From contig NZ_CP108394.1 in assembly GCF_041435215.1 (NCBI RefSeq), positions 7,812,001 to 7,876,000 on the forward strand: 64,000 bases of DNA. The letters run 5' to 3'. The translations under genes were made by a program, and so were the position numbers. Below, piece after piece: positions 31,993 through 41,409 of this stretch; positions within the stretch are counted from its first letter, which is position 1; the number at the start of each line of letters is the position of its first letter. The notes below the pieces were generated by a model. That model made no database searches. It worked only from the letters and a program-made list of their open reading frames with translations, and was not told the DNA's origin. Origin of the DNA: Streptomyces sp. NBC_01314. Its GTDB lineage: Bacteria; Actinomycetota; Actinomycetes; Streptomycetales; Streptomycetaceae.

Positions 31993-33509
31993 TACTCGGT
32001 GTCCTCCGCCGTCGCGTGGAGATAGTGCTCGAAGAGGTCGCGGAGGTGGGCGCCGTCGCCGTGGCTGAGCAGGGCGCGGGACCAGCGCAGGGCCAGGTGC
32101 AGGCGGCCCGCCGTGGAGGCGGTCGTGACGGTGAGGCCGCGCGGCATGCGGGCGGGGGCCGAGAACCACACGGCGTGGGCGCGGCCGGCTTCCGCACCGA
32201 AGTCCAGCGCGTACGGGATGCGGCCGATGTTGCTGAGCAGGGTGGTCGACGTCCAGGGGCCCGCGGCTCTGCGCAGGCCCCGGGTGAGGGCCGCGCGCCA
32301 GGAGACGGGCACCACCGGGGCCGTCAACAGGGAGGCCCCGTGGCCCAGTTGGGGGCGCTGGAGGGATTTCAGGGCGCGGGTGCGTTCCGCCGTGCGGCGG
32401 AGAAGGGTGGCAAGGGGGGTGTGCGCCGGGTTCAACTCGTGTGGAGAGAAGGCGACTTCCACCAGTCGGGTGCCGTTGCCTATCGGCATGTCCGTGTCCC
32501 TCGGGCGGTCGTCCACGGGCATGGTGATGCGCAGGGGGCGGGGGTGTGCGCCGTGTTCCCGGTTCCAGTGGGCGAGCATCAGGGCCGTGGTGACCATGAG
32601 CTGGTCGTTCACGGTGTAGGGGGCGGACTTCGGGCGGCGGGGGACGGGGAGTTCGGTGACGAGCAGGCCGTTGCCGGGGGAGGGTTCGGGGGTGCCGGGG
32701 GCGACGCGGGCGGGGCGGGCCCAGTTGGAGGGGGCGTCCGTCTCGGCCGGGGTCGGGTCGTCCTGGGCGGGGGTGGGGCGGACGGGCGGGGCGGTGGGGG
32801 CGTTGTCCTCGCCGCCGTACAGTTGCGCGGCGGTGGCCAGGATGCGGAGGCAGGCCGGGCCGTCCAGTGCGGTGTGGTTGATGGTGAGGAAGAGGACGGT
32901 GCCGGTGCCGGTGCCTTTGGGGCGCCCAGGGGTGGGGGTGGGGTCGGCCGGGGGGTGTTTCCGCTGCTCGGCGGTTCGAGGTGCCGCTGCGCCCACCCTC
33001 CCCCACTCTCGACTTCGCTCGCGCGGGGGGACCCCCGTCGCTCCGGCGGCACGACTGCCCGCAGCTATGCCGACTGCGTCGCTGGCCTCGCTGCCCACCG
33101 CCGGCCCCGCCCCCTCCACCACCTCCAGGCGGATCGGCGGGGACAGTGTCAGCGGGGGCGCCTCCATCAGGGCTCTCGTCCGTGCGTCCCGCAGGGCGTG
33201 CGGGCCCGCCGGGAGGAAGGCCACCACCTCCACCTCCGGCTCCTTGGTCAGCTCCCACTCGTAGCGGCGGCTGTACCACCGCCCCGGCGCCTCCCGCATG
33301 AGGATGCGGGGGTGGGCGCGGAGGGCGGCGGTGAAAGCGGTGTGGAGACGGCCGGGGTCCAGGCGGCCGGGCAGGTGGACCTCGATGTGGACGGTTTCGG
33401 GTTCCTTCTCCTGGAGGCAGTGCCGGGAGATTTCGTCGACCACCGGGAAGGGGATGCGGACGGGCCCGTGGGCGGCTTCGTCCCGTGCGGGGTGGTCCAG
33501 TGCCGTCAT
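31992..33509 (-). CDS. Condensation-domain acyltransferase-like protein with repeat-encoded insert
   Basis: The 505-residue protein is related to NRPS condensation/PapA-type acyltransferases. LFLTINHTALDGPACLRILA carries the catalytic core as N-H-T-x-x-D-G, lacking the first His of the classical HHxxxDG but keeping the second; GRWYSRRYEWELT, MPVDDRP and LLSNIGRIPYALDFG fit the fold. Between about residues 135 and 190 there is a Pro/Arg-rich insertion (GVPPRERSREWGRVGAAAPR, then TAEQRKHPPADP) encoded by a dispersed DNA repeat. ATG at 33509 overlaps the preceding stop (ATGA). Role is probably acyl transfer to a sugar or lipid; no carrier-protein gene is adjacent. Confidence 0.75.
   Translation of the reverse strand: MTALDHPARDEAAHGPVRIPFPVVDEISRHCLQEKEPETVHIEVHLPGRLDPGRLHTAFTAALRAHPRILMREAPGRWYSRRYEWELTKEPEVEVVAFLPAGPHALRDARTRALMEAPPLTLSPPIRLEVVEGAGPAVGSEASDAVGIAAGSRAAGATGVPPRERSREWGRVGAAAPRTAEQRKHPPADPTPTPGRPKGTGTGTVLFLTINHTALDGPACLRILATAAQLYGGEDNAPTAPPVRPTPAQDDPTPAETDAPSNWARPARVAPGTPEPSPGNGLLVTELPVPRRPKSAPYTVNDQLMVTTALMLAHWNREHGAHPRPLRITMPVDDRPRDTDMPIGNGTRLVEVAFSPHELNPAHTPLATLLRRTAERTRALKSLQRPQLGHGASLLTAPVVPVSWRAALTRGLRRAAGPWTSTTLLSNIGRIPYALDFGAEAGRAHAVWFSAPARMPRGLTVTTASTAGRLHLALRWSRALLSHGDGAHLRDLFEHYLHATAEDTE
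32941..33066. repeat. Composite dispersed repeat in the condensation-domain gene (families I and II)
   Basis: The outer parts match the repeat at 19807-19900 block for block. Nested inside is a module, CTCCCCCACTCTCGACTTCG followed by CTCGCGCGGGGGGACCCCC, which is nearly the same as the free-standing copy at 37505-37545. The whole is in frame and encodes the insertion that separates the N-terminal part of the protein from its catalytic HTALDG motif. Confidence 0.75.
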
Positions 33510-36500
33510 GCCGGCTCCCCCTTACCCGTACCGTCGCTGTCGTCGTGGTCGGCGGGAGGCGGTACCGCCCCGAACTTCGGCTTGGTGAACGGGATCCGCC
33601 GGGTCGGGGTGTCCGGGTCCCCTTGCGGGGAGCCCGGCCCGCGCGCCGAGATCGTCGGACTCGCGACGGACCCACCACCGCCTCCGGACCCGCCCGGCCC
33701 GCCGTTCAGCCTCTTGTTCACCCGCCGCCGCTGCGGCAGCGGCTCCGTCGGTGCCTGCGCCCCCGGCGGTACCTCGAACTCCCTTGTGGAGCCGGGCCGT
33801 TCCGGCGAGGTCACGGCGTCCGCGCCCACACTCACCAGCGCCGCGAACAGCCCGATCAGCGCGAGCAGCTGGGCCACATGACCGAACGCGCCCTCCTCCG
33901 CCGCGACCGGTTCACCCGCTCCGAAGGCGGCGGCGACACCGGCGCCGGCCAGGGCGAGGAGGGCGATCGGTACGAGCAGGGTGTGCCGTTTCCGGGCGAG
34001 GAGAGCCAGGAGCGGGACCAGGAGGGCGAAGAAGCCCGCGATGACGATGCCGACGAGGGTGAGGGCGACCGTGCCGAGCCAGAGACCGGGGCCCGGCGGG
34101 GTCGGCTGTGGCGCGTCGGGGTTGGGCTCCTGGCGGCGCCAGAGGGCCAGCCCGATCAGGGCCACGAGGCCCACACCGGCACCGATCAGCCCGGCCTCGT
34201 ACGTCACGGACGGCTCGTACGACAGCTTGACCGTGCCGCCCGCGCCACCGGGGATGCGCCAGCCCTGCTGCCAGCCGTCGAGCCGCACGGGGGTCAGCTC
34301 TCGGCCGCCCAGCGTGGCCTTCCAGCCGTCGTTGAAGTTCTCGTACGTCGTCAGGTAGGAGGCCGCGCCGTCGCCGACGGTGACCGCGCGGCGGTCGCCG
34401 AGCCAGTCCCGTATGCCCAGATCGCGGCCGTTGGCGGCGGGTTCGGCGATCGAGCCCCGGGTGAGGGTCACGGTGGTGACGGCCAGGGCGCCCGAGTCCT
34501 CGGACTCGAAGGTGTGCCGGCCGGCCGCGCCGAGCTCCAACTCACCGCCGACCGCGCCGTTCTGGCAGAGCGTCAGATCGATCGACCGGCGCTCGACCAG
34601 GTCTCGTACCGTCCCCTTGGCGCTCGTCTCGTACAGCGTCCCGTCGACCTCGACCACCGGGCCCTCGCCGCACGGGAGCTCGAACTCCCGGGTCGGGGTG
34701 GGCTGCGGGGTGCGGTACTGGTCGAGGGCCGGGACGTACGCCTCCGTGAGGCCGACCGGGAGTTGCAGGTCCTCGTCGGCGACGGGGTTGTGGACGGTCA
34801 TCGGGGCCGTCTCGGTGATGGTGATGTCGAGCTGGTCGGTGTTGATCGGGTCGAAGCGGACCCAGCCGTTCTCGTCGACACCGGCGATGGCGGCACCGTC
34901 CGGGGAGCTGATCTCGACCTGCGTCGGCCGGGCCGACAGGCCGCCCGCCGGGGCCAGGACGAGCGAGCCGACCGGCCACTTGTCCTTCCAGCTGAGATGG
35001 ATGGTCGGGTCGTCGCCCGCGATCCACGCCGTGGTCAGGTCGCCGTCGGTCAGGTTGCGCGGCGAGAGCCCGGCCCCGAGGGAGGCCGTGGATTCGGCGG
35101 TCGCCGTCATCCGGGTCTGCTGGTCGGGGGCCACCTCGTACAGCAGCTTGTCGAGTTCGTCACCCGGCACGGGGACGGCCGTCGCCTTCACCGTGTACGT
35201 CCCCGCCGTGGCGGTGCCGAAGGTGCGGTGCAGCCCCGGTTCCGTGCCCGTCGGGGAGAGGCCGGTCGGGTCGGCGGCCCGCTGGAGCGAGATCACCTCG
35301 GCTGAGGCGTCGGACTCCTTCGCGTCCGTCGGCAGCCGCAGCATCCGGGTGACCTTGACGCCGGGGAGGTCGATCTCGGAGAAGCCGGCGCCGACGAGCC
35401 CGGTGTGCCGCTCCGCCGAGTCGAGGATGGTGATCTTCAGCCAACCCGACTCGCCGGGACGGGCGTTCACCGTCTGCGTCGAGCCGTCGGCCTGGAGGTT
35501 CGTGGAGCGTGAGCCCCGCTCGGTCTCCACCTTGACCCGCGTCGGCGCCGACCGCACCCCGTCCTGCGGCAGCGGTGTGACCTCGAACGTCGCCGGGATG
35601 TCCTGACTGCCGTCGAAGTCGATCCGCAGCCACTGCCCGTTCGCCGACCCGGCCGCGCCCTCCGCCCAGGCGGTGCCCCGGTCGCCGTCGAAGGCGTTCA
35701 CCGGATCGTACTGAGGCAGATGGAACAGCCAGTTCCCGCTGGTCGAGGCGGTCACGGACGTGGCGCCGCGCAGCTCGGCCACCGTCTGGTGGTCCAGGCC
35801 CGACACCGGCAGGATCTGTTTCGGCTTCTTGCCGGGATCCTGCACACTCCCGCTCGGGTTCCGCTCGTTCGCCGTGTACGTGTACGACGTGTTGGCGTTG
35901 ACCAGGCCGAACCGGGTGTCCGCGCGGCGCAGCCCGTCGCCGACCACCTGCACGGCCGGGGTGCCGAGGCCCGGGTGGTTGTCACCGGTCAGCACGGTGG
36001 CCCGGTCGCGCAGTTCGGGGTCGGCGGACAGCGGCAGCAGCGACTCGGGTCCGCCGGAGACGACAGCGGTGTCCGCGATCGCCTTCAGCCCGGCCTGCCC
36101 GGGGCGCGGCACGTCCTCGGCCGGGCGGTAGATCTCCACGGCCCGCTGCCGCGCGAACAGCCCCTCGATCTGGAGCGGGGTGCCCTCGGCGATCCGCCCG
36201 CCGGTCATCACCGGCCCGAGCCCCGTCACCCGCTCGTACCCGGACTGTTCCAGGGTGCGCTTCACGGTCGCCGTCGGCACCGCGCCGACCTGGTCGGGGT
36301 CCAGGTCGTTGCGTACGACGACGTAGTACAGGCCGGCCCGGCTCAAGTAGTCGCCCAGGCCCGGGACTTCGCCGCCCGTCAGCAGCGCCTGCTCGACGGC
36401 GTCCATCGCGCGCCGGTTGCCGGCGGTGCCGAAGGGGACGTAGTCGCGCTGCGCCCAGCGGGAGTCGGCGAGGACGTCGAGGGGCTGGTCGACGGTGGTG

Positions 36501-37966
36501 CCCCAGGTGTAGATGCCGTGCGCGGTGGCCGGCACGACCAGCGCGCGGGAGTCCGGCGAGTACTTCTCCAGCCAGTTCGCCGTCGCCTGCCAGTACTTGG
36601 GCAGCTCCTGGAACGAACCGGGCTGCAGCACCGACCCGTTGAGGTACGGCCACAGCAGCCCCGGGACGACGAGGACGGCCGCGATCAGCGGGGCGAACCG
36701 CCGCCCCCGCACCTGCCGGGCCCCGCGCGCCTGCGCGGCCACCCCCACCAGATGCGCGAGCCCGAGGACGAGCGCGAGCGCCAGCCCCGTCTGGAACTTG
36801 TAGATGTTCCGGAAGGGCACGAGGCCCCCGTTCAGCCAGTCCTGGACCACCCCGTGGAAGGGCGCCCCGAACACACCGCCGTACCCGGCGAGCGTGATCA
36901 GCGCGACCACCAGCACGGTCAGCACCAGCCACCGCCGCTCGGGCATGTCCCGCCGCGCGAGCCCGGCCAGACCCAGCCCCGCCGCCAGCGCCGACGACAG
37001 GATCACGACGACGGACGCGGCGACGGACCACCCGGCCGGCAGCCAGGGCTCACCGAAGTTCAGATACGCCACCCAGTTCCCGGCGCCCCGCAGCACCTCG
37101 GTGGCGGACATCGTGGCCGTCGTGGTCTGCGAACTCTCCACGTACGGAAGGAAGTTCTCCCCGTAGAAGCCGAGCAGGAGCAGCGGGACCACCCACCACG
37201 CGGTCGCCAGGATCACCCCCGGCACCCACCAGGCGATCAGCCTCCGCTGCCGCGGCCCCGGCGTCCGGGTCAGCAGATACAGCCCGACGGGCAGCAGCGA
37301 GGCCAGGGTCGCGGACGCGTTGACCCCGCCCATGAACGGGATGAAGAGCGCCGACCGCAGGGCCGCCACGCGCGCGCTGTACCGCTCGTTCGTCAACGGC
37401 AGCAGCACCCACGGCAGGAACGCCCCCGGCAGCGCGGCGGCCGAGGTCGACCCGACGACGGTGGTGAACACGGGCCACAGCGCATAGGCGCCGGCGGCCA
37501 GCAGCCTCCCCCAGTCTCGGCTTCGCTCGACCGGGGGGACCCCCATCGCGGAACCCCCGACGCCCAGCCGCTCCGCCAGCCGCAGCGCACCCCAGAAGGC
37601 CACCGACACGATCAGCGACAGCCACAGCCGCTCCGCGAGCCACACCGGCAGTCCGACCAGATCGGTCAGCCCGTAGTACGGCAGCATCGGCCACAGGTAA
37701 CCGACGTACTGGTCCTGGATGCCGCCGAACCCGCCCCGGTCGTGCCACAGCTGACCGAGGTCGGAGACGAACTGCCAGGGGTCGGTGGTGACTCCGAGCT
37801 TGGTGTCGAAGGTCTGCCGCCCCGGCTGTGCGGCGATCAGCAGCACGAACACCACGGCCCAGAATCCCAGCAGCCAGCGCCGCGACCGAGGGCCCTCGGG
37901 GGGTCCCTCGGTCGTGCCCGCCGGCCGTACCGGAGCGGGAGGTGGAGCCTGGACCGTGCTCGTCAT
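33506..37966 (-). CDS. AftD-like alpha-(1->3)-arabinofuranosyltransferase
   Basis: The 1486-residue membrane protein starts with a TM segment (about 30-50) and a series of ten or more TM segments to about residue 470, including DTKLGVTTDPWQFVSDLGQL and QDQYVGYLWPMLPYYGL, the GT-C-type N-terminal region of AftD/DUF3367 proteins. The long extracellular part (about 480-1320) includes discoidin-like carbohydrate-binding segments (AFDGDRGTAWAEGAAGSANG, GQWLRIDFDGSQDIP; and NLTDGDLTTAWIAGDDPTIH). TM segments return near the C-terminus, followed by a basic tail. ATG at 37966 overlaps the preceding methyltransferase stop (ATGA). AftD in mycobacteria adds arabinose to arabinan outside the membrane; the acceptor in Streptomyces, which lacks mycolyl-arabinogalactan, is unknown. 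Confidence 0.82.
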   Translation of the reverse strand: MTSTVQAPPPAPVRPAGTTEGPPEGPRSRRWLLGFWAVVFVLLIAAQPGRQTFDTKLGVTTDPWQFVSDLGQLWHDRGGFGGIQDQYVGYLWPMLPYYGLTDLVGLPVWLAERLWLSLIVSVAFWGALRLAERLGVGGSAMGVPPVERSRDWGRLLAAGAYALWPVFTTVVGSTSAAALPGAFLPWVLLPLTNERYSARVAALRSALFIPFMGGVNASATLASLLPVGLYLLTRTPGPRQRRLIAWWVPGVILATAWWVVPLLLLGFYGENFLPYVESSQTTTATMSATEVLRGAGNWVAYLNFGEPWLPAGWSVAASVVVILSSALAAGLGLAGLARRDMPERRWLVLTVLVVALITLAGYGGVFGAPFHGVVQDWLNGGLVPFRNIYKFQTGLALALVLGLAHLVGVAAQARGARQVRGRRFAPLIAAVLVVPGLLWPYLNGSVLQPGSFQELPKYWQATANWLEKYSPDSRALVVPATAHGIYTWGTTVDQPLDVLADSRWAQRDYVPFGTAGNRRAMDAVEQALLTGGEVPGLGDYLSRAGLYYVVVRNDLDPDQVGAVPTATVKRTLEQSGYERVTGLGPVMTGGRIAEGTPLQIEGLFARQRAVEIYRPAEDVPRPGQAGLKAIADTAVVSGGPESLLPLSADPELRDRATVLTGDNHPGLGTPAVQVVGDGLRRADTRFGLVNANTSYTYTANERNPSGSVQDPGKKPKQILPVSGLDHQTVAELRGATSVTASTSGNWLFHLPQYDPVNAFDGDRGTAWAEGAAGSANGQWLRIDFDGSQDIPATFEVTPLPQDGVRSAPTRVKVETERGSRSTNLQADGSTQTVNARPGESGWLKITILDSAERHTGLVGAGFSEIDLPGVKVTRMLRLPTDAKESDASAEVISLQRAADPTGLSPTGTEPGLHRTFGTATAGTYTVKATAVPVPGDELDKLLYEVAPDQQTRMTATAESTASLGAGLSPRNLTDGDLTTAWIAGDDPTIHLSWKDKWPVGSLVLAPAGGLSARPTQVEISSPDGAAIAGVDENGWVRFDPINTDQLDITITETAPMTVHNPVADEDLQLPVGLTEAYVPALDQYRTPQPTPTREFELPCGEGPVVEVDGTLYETSAKGTVRDLVERRSIDLTLCQNGAVGGELELGAAGRHTFESEDSGALAVTTVTLTRGSIAEPAANGRDLGIRDWLGDRRAVTVGDGAASYLTTYENFNDGWKATLGGRELTPVRLDGWQQGWRIPGGAGGTVKLSYEPSVTYEAGLIGAGVGLVALIGLALWRRQEPNPDAPQPTPPGPGLWLGTVALTLVGIVIAGFFALLVPLLALLARKRHTLLVPIALLALAGAGVAAAFGAGEPVAAEEGAFGHVAQLLALIGLFAALVSVGADAVTSPERPGSTREFEVPPGAQAPTEPLPQRRRVNKRLNGGPGGSGGGGGSVASPTISARGPGSPQGDPDTPTRRIPFTKPKFGAVPPPADHDDSDGTGKGEPA
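37505..37545. repeat. Dispersed repeat module in the AftD-like gene (family II)
   Basis: CCTCCCCCAGTCTCGGCTTC followed by GCTCGACCGGGGGGACCCCC nearly duplicates the module nested in 32941-33066. It is in frame and encodes GVPPVERSRDWGR, against GVPPRERSREWGR in the condensation protein. It lies in a cytosolic or periplasmic loop between two membrane segments, where insertion would be tolerated. Confidence 0.75.
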
Positions 37967-38697
37967 GGTGGACACCGCCGGAGGATGAGGAGAAGGTTCC
38001 AGGTGGCGAACTCACGCAGTCCCGGCGCCTTCACGACGGTCTCCGCGAGAAACGGCCAGTAGCGGGAGCGGGCCGACACGACGGTCACGTCGTCCCGGCC
38101 GCGCACCTGCCGCAAAGTGCGTCCGATGTGCACGGCGAAGAGGTTCTCGCCGAGCGTGTGCTTGGCGTCCTTCCCGGTACGGCGCCGATAGCGGGCGCGC
38201 GCCCGTTCGGCTCCCAGGTAGTGCCAGGGCGCCCACTCGTGCCCGCCCCAGGGGGACAGCCAGTTCGTGAACGACACATAGATCAGCCCGCCGGGCCGTG
38301 TGACCCGCACGAGCTCACTGATGAAGGTCGGCGGATCGGCGACATGCTCCAGCACGTTGGAGGTGAAGGTGATGTCCGCGATGCCGTCGGCCAGCGGAAG
38401 CAGATACCCGTCGGCGACGACAGCCCCCTCCGGCGGCTTCGACCCCAACTCCCGCATGTCCGGCTCGAAGAGATACGCCTGCGCACCCCGCCGCCGGAAC
38501 TCCTCGGTGAAGTACCCGCTCCCGCCCCCGACATCGACGACGGTCAGCCCGTCGACGGGCCCCCCGCCGTACGCCTCGACCTGATCGACGGCATCGCGAG
38601 CGAGCAGCGCATAGCAGTACTCGGGATCGTCCTGCTCCCGCATGAAGGCTCGGAAGAGGGCGACCGACCGTCGAAAAGAGGGATCCTTCAAAGCCAC
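37963..38697 (-). CDS. Class I SAM-dependent methyltransferase
   Basis: The 244-residue enzyme has motif I GLTVVDVGGGSGYFTEEFRR, AYLFEPDMREL (motif II), ADGIADITFTSNVLEHVADP (post-II) and RVTRPGGLIYVSFTNWLSPW. The last segment, with SFTNWLSPWGGHEWAPWHYL-type wording, is characteristic of an actinobacterial group found in envelope glycan clusters. GTG at 38697 gives MALKDPSFRRSV; its site is weak (GAGTGGA). Upstream of the start lies a dispersed repeat (38703-38765), which may have displaced the native ribosome-binding region. The stop overlaps the AftD-like gene start. Confidence 0.82.
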   Translation of the reverse strand: MALKDPSFRRSVALFRAFMREQDDPEYCYALLARDAVDQVEAYGGGPVDGLTVVDVGGGSGYFTEEFRRRGAQAYLFEPDMRELGSKPPEGAVVADGYLLPLADGIADITFTSNVLEHVADPPTFISELVRVTRPGGLIYVSFTNWLSPWGGHEWAPWHYLGAERARARYRRRTGKDAKHTLGENLFAVHIGRTLRQVRGRDDVTVVSARSRYWPFLAETVVKAPGLREFATWNLLLILRRCPP

Positions 38698-38702
38698 CGG
38701 TC

Positions 38703-38765
38703 CACTCAAGGGGCGCGGGGCTGTGACATGGGGGGCTCCGCCGCGTGGGCGCGACAGGCCACGAT
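38703..38765. repeat. Intergenic dispersed GC-rich repeat
   Basis: CTCAAGGGGCGCGGGGCTGT followed by GGCTCCGCCGCGTGGGCGCG matches, in order, the blocks of the in-frame copy at 16674-16760. It occupies most of the 113-bp gap between the glycosyltransferase and methyltransferase genes and reaches to within six bases of the methyltransferase GTG start. Confidence 0.65.
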
Positions 38766-38810
38766 GAACCGACAGCCACCAACGTTCCCTCGTGGCACCC
38801 CGTTTGGCGC

Positions 38811-39962
38811 TCACCGGCCAAATCCCCGCACGGCCTCGGAAGCCGCCGCACGAAACTGCCGCACAGTGCGATCCCACCGATAATGCGCGGAGCGCTCCCG
38901 CGCCGCCTTCCCCATCAGCACCCGCCGATCGGTCGACAACGCCAGCGCACACCAGGCCGCGGCGAACGACGACTCCCCCCGGGCGAGCACCCCGGTCTCC
39001 CCGTCCACGACGGAATCCCGCAGCCCCGGCACATCGAAGGCGACCGAGGGCGTCTCCCGCACCGCGGCCTCGGTGACGACGAGCCCCCACCCCTCGACGG
39101 CGGACGGATGCAGCAGCAGCCAGGCCGCACACAGCAGCCGGTGCTTCTCCTCCTCGGACACATGCCCGGCGAACTCGACCCCGGGCCCGGCCATCGCTTC
39201 CAGCCGCGACCGCTCGGGCCCGTCACCGACGATCACGAGCCGCCCGCCCGTCACCGGCCGCACCCGTTCCCACAGCCGCAGCAGCAGGTCGATGCGCTTG
39301 TACTCGACCAGCCGCCCCACGGCCAGGAAGAGCGGCTCGGGGGACCGCTCGGTACGCGGTCCGGGCTCCTCGACCCCGTTGTGCACGACCCGTATCCGTT
39401 CCCGCTCCACACCGATCGAGCGGAGCGCGGTGGCCGTGGACGGGGACACGGCGACCAGCAGGTTCCGGCGCTGCGCGACTGTCAACGACCAGTGTTCGAG
39501 TCTTCGGCCGAGCCGCGCGGCCGGCGCCAGGGGACCGCCGAACCGCAGCTGCCACACATCCGTGTGCACATGGTTGACCAGACACATCGTCGGACCGTGG
39601 TGCCAGAGCGGCGCGAGGTAGGGCATGCCGTTGCACACCTCGACGAGGAGGTCGCAGTCGCCGACCTGACGGGCGAAGGTCGACTTGGCGCGCAGATGGT
39701 GGCTCAGGTCGCCGCCGGCCGACACGACCCGGTAGTCGCGGTAGGCCGCCGGGCCGCCGCACAGCAGCGTGACCTGGTGGCCCAGCCGGGTCAGGCCGTC
39801 GGCGAGCCGGTCGACGAGGAGCTCGGAGCCCCCCGCCGCCGGATTACCGAGGTCACGGCGGGCGAGAAAGACGATCCGGCGTGGCTGTGGGGGGTCTGCC
39901 GACCGGTGCTGGTCCAGGCGCGGAAACACCTCGACCAGCGAAAACGGCACGTGCTGGGGCAT
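38811..39962 (-). CDS. GT4-family glycosyltransferase
   Basis: The 383-residue protein has a GT-B layout: RIVFLARRDLGNPAAGGSEL at the N-terminal Rossmann domain and, in the C-terminal half, LFLAVGRLVEYKRIDLLLRL, RLVIVGDGPERSRLEAMAG and LLLHPSAVEGWGLVVTEAAV with the E-x7-E donor-binding motif (E-G-W-G-L-V-V-T-E). ATG at 39962 follows TTGGAG by five bases; a GTG farther upstream has no site. The donor is likely a nucleotide sugar. Position in the AftD-like cluster suggests assembly of a surface polysaccharide. Confidence 0.87.
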   Translation of the reverse strand: MPQHVPFSLVEVFPRLDQHRSADPPQPRRIVFLARRDLGNPAAGGSELLVDRLADGLTRLGHQVTLLCGGPAAYRDYRVVSAGGDLSHHLRAKSTFARQVGDCDLLVEVCNGMPYLAPLWHHGPTMCLVNHVHTDVWQLRFGGPLAPAARLGRRLEHWSLTVAQRRNLLVAVSPSTATALRSIGVERERIRVVHNGVEEPGPRTERSPEPLFLAVGRLVEYKRIDLLLRLWERVRPVTGGRLVIVGDGPERSRLEAMAGPGVEFAGHVSEEEKHRLLCAAWLLLHPSAVEGWGLVVTEAAVRETPSVAFDVPGLRDSVVDGETGVLARGESSFAAAWCALALSTDRRVLMGKAARERSAHYRWDRTVRQFRAAASEAVRGFGR

Positions 39963-40220
39963 GGGTGCTCCAACTCGTCTCGGGGTGCGGAACTCAGCGG
40001 GGAGAAGGACGTTCACTGCGGAGGATGTTCCGGCGGGAGGGGGTCCGGATGGGTCGTGCGGGTCTCTCGTTCCTCGGAGGTGCTGGGAGGTATGGGGAGT
40101 TGTTTGTATGCGAGGTGTGGGTGGGCTGTGCTCAGGTGGGGTGGACAGTTTTCGCCCAGCGGTTCGAAGCTGCTACTCACCGACGTGACAATTTCCGGGG
40201 TTTATTGAACTGACGCCCTG

Positions 40221-41198
40221 TCACATCGTGATCTCCTGCTGGGACGACTCGGGCGAATCGGGGCGCCGCCTGCCACGTACGACCAGAACGGCACCCACGG
40301 CGGCGAGGACGAAACCGAGCACAGCGGTACCGACAGGCACCGTCCGCCCCACCAGTCGCAGCAGTCCGCTGTCCTTCTCGGCCTGGTCGACCGCGAACTT
40401 CTGCGTCGCCGGGGTGAACGCGAGCTTCCGGCTGTCGAGGAGCACCGCCGCGTCCTCGGTCCCGCCCGGCGCCCGCAGCGTCCGGCGCGGCCCGGTCTGC
40501 GCGTACAGCACGCGGCCCGTGCTCTGGTCGACGACCAGTTCGAGACCGTGGTTGGCGTACCACTCCTCGGCGAGCACCTGCGGCCGGTTCGGCTCGTCGA
40601 CGAGGGCGCCGGGGACCATCCGGGTGCCGGTCTTCGTGGCCGGAACCTTCCCCGTGAAGCGCAGCCCCTCATAGCCCCGGATCTTCTTCCGGCCCTCGTA
40701 CTGGAGCGTCACCGTCGCGCCGAGCGTGTTGTCCCACCAGCGGTAGGAGCGTTCCTGCACGTCGAAGGGGAACTTCAGGTAGGCCTCGCCCTCGATGTAC
40801 GGCTTCTCGTCGCAGCAGTGCACGGGCCGGTTGGTCCTGCGGTCGGTCACCCAGCGGTGCGGGGCGAAGTCCAGCGCGCCGTGCGGGTCGGCCGCCGGCA
40901 GGGACTTCTCGGTGTCGACCGAGGTGATCACGTCCCACACGGCGGCCCCGCTGCGCTCACTTTCGGCCACATCGCCGCGCACCCGCTGGGTCACGGTGAT
41001 CTCCTGGCCCGGCACGGTCTTCACCTGCTCCACGTCGAAGACGCTGCCCGTGCCGGTGTAGACGGCGGTCGTGTCGATGTCGATCGGATTCACGGCGGCC
41101 CGTGGCTGCACGTACCACGCGAGCAGGGGCGCGAGGGCCAGCAGAAACGTGCCGAGGCCCAGCAGGACCAGGGAGATCGGTGAGGCGGTACGGCGCAT
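40221..41198 (-). CDS. DUF3068 domain membrane protein
   Basis: The 325-residue protein has an N-terminal membrane anchor (about 9-28, ISLVLLGLGTFLLALAPLLA), a large extracytoplasmic domain with conserved YTGTGSVFDVEQVK and VTDRRTNRPVHCC segments, and a C-terminal TM (about 288-308, VGTAVLGFVLAAVGAVLVVR). This is the DUF3068 pattern, a family frequent in actinobacteria and often next to glycosyltransferases. ATG at 41198 has TGGAG seven bases upstream. It is the first gene of the leftward run, separated from the glycosyltransferase gene by 258 bases in which I see no gene. Function is unknown. Confidence 0.85.
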   Translation of the reverse strand: MRRTASPISLVLLGLGTFLLALAPLLAWYVQPRAAVNPIDIDTTAVYTGTGSVFDVEQVKTVPGQEITVTQRVRGDVAESERSGAAVWDVITSVDTEKSLPAADPHGALDFAPHRWVTDRRTNRPVHCCDEKPYIEGEAYLKFPFDVQERSYRWWDNTLGATVTLQYEGRKKIRGYEGLRFTGKVPATKTGTRMVPGALVDEPNRPQVLAEEWYANHGLELVVDQSTGRVLYAQTGPRRTLRAPGGTEDAAVLLDSRKLAFTPATQKFAVDQAEKDSGLLRLVGRTVPVGTAVLGFVLAAVGAVLVVRGRRRPDSPESSQQEITM

Positions 41199-41409
41199 CC
41201 GGGCACTCCAGGGGGCGTTGGGAGGTGCGACTCGGGTAGACGTGCGACAGGGGCGACGTCCAGGGGGGAATGTGCGCGTGCGGATGGGTGCTGCGTATGG
41301 GCCGGGAACCGTAGGCGGAGTCTTGACGCAGTGTCAATGCATTGATGACACTGAGCACGCGGGGTGCCCTGGGTGGGGACGACCTGTCGACCGAGAGGCT
41401 GCCCCTGCG

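Noticed and set aside
31993..33678. Upstream extension of the 31225-31992 methyltransferase frame
   Set aside because: It runs antiparallel in composition to the condensation-domain gene and lacks domains; GGAGG precedes ATG 31992.
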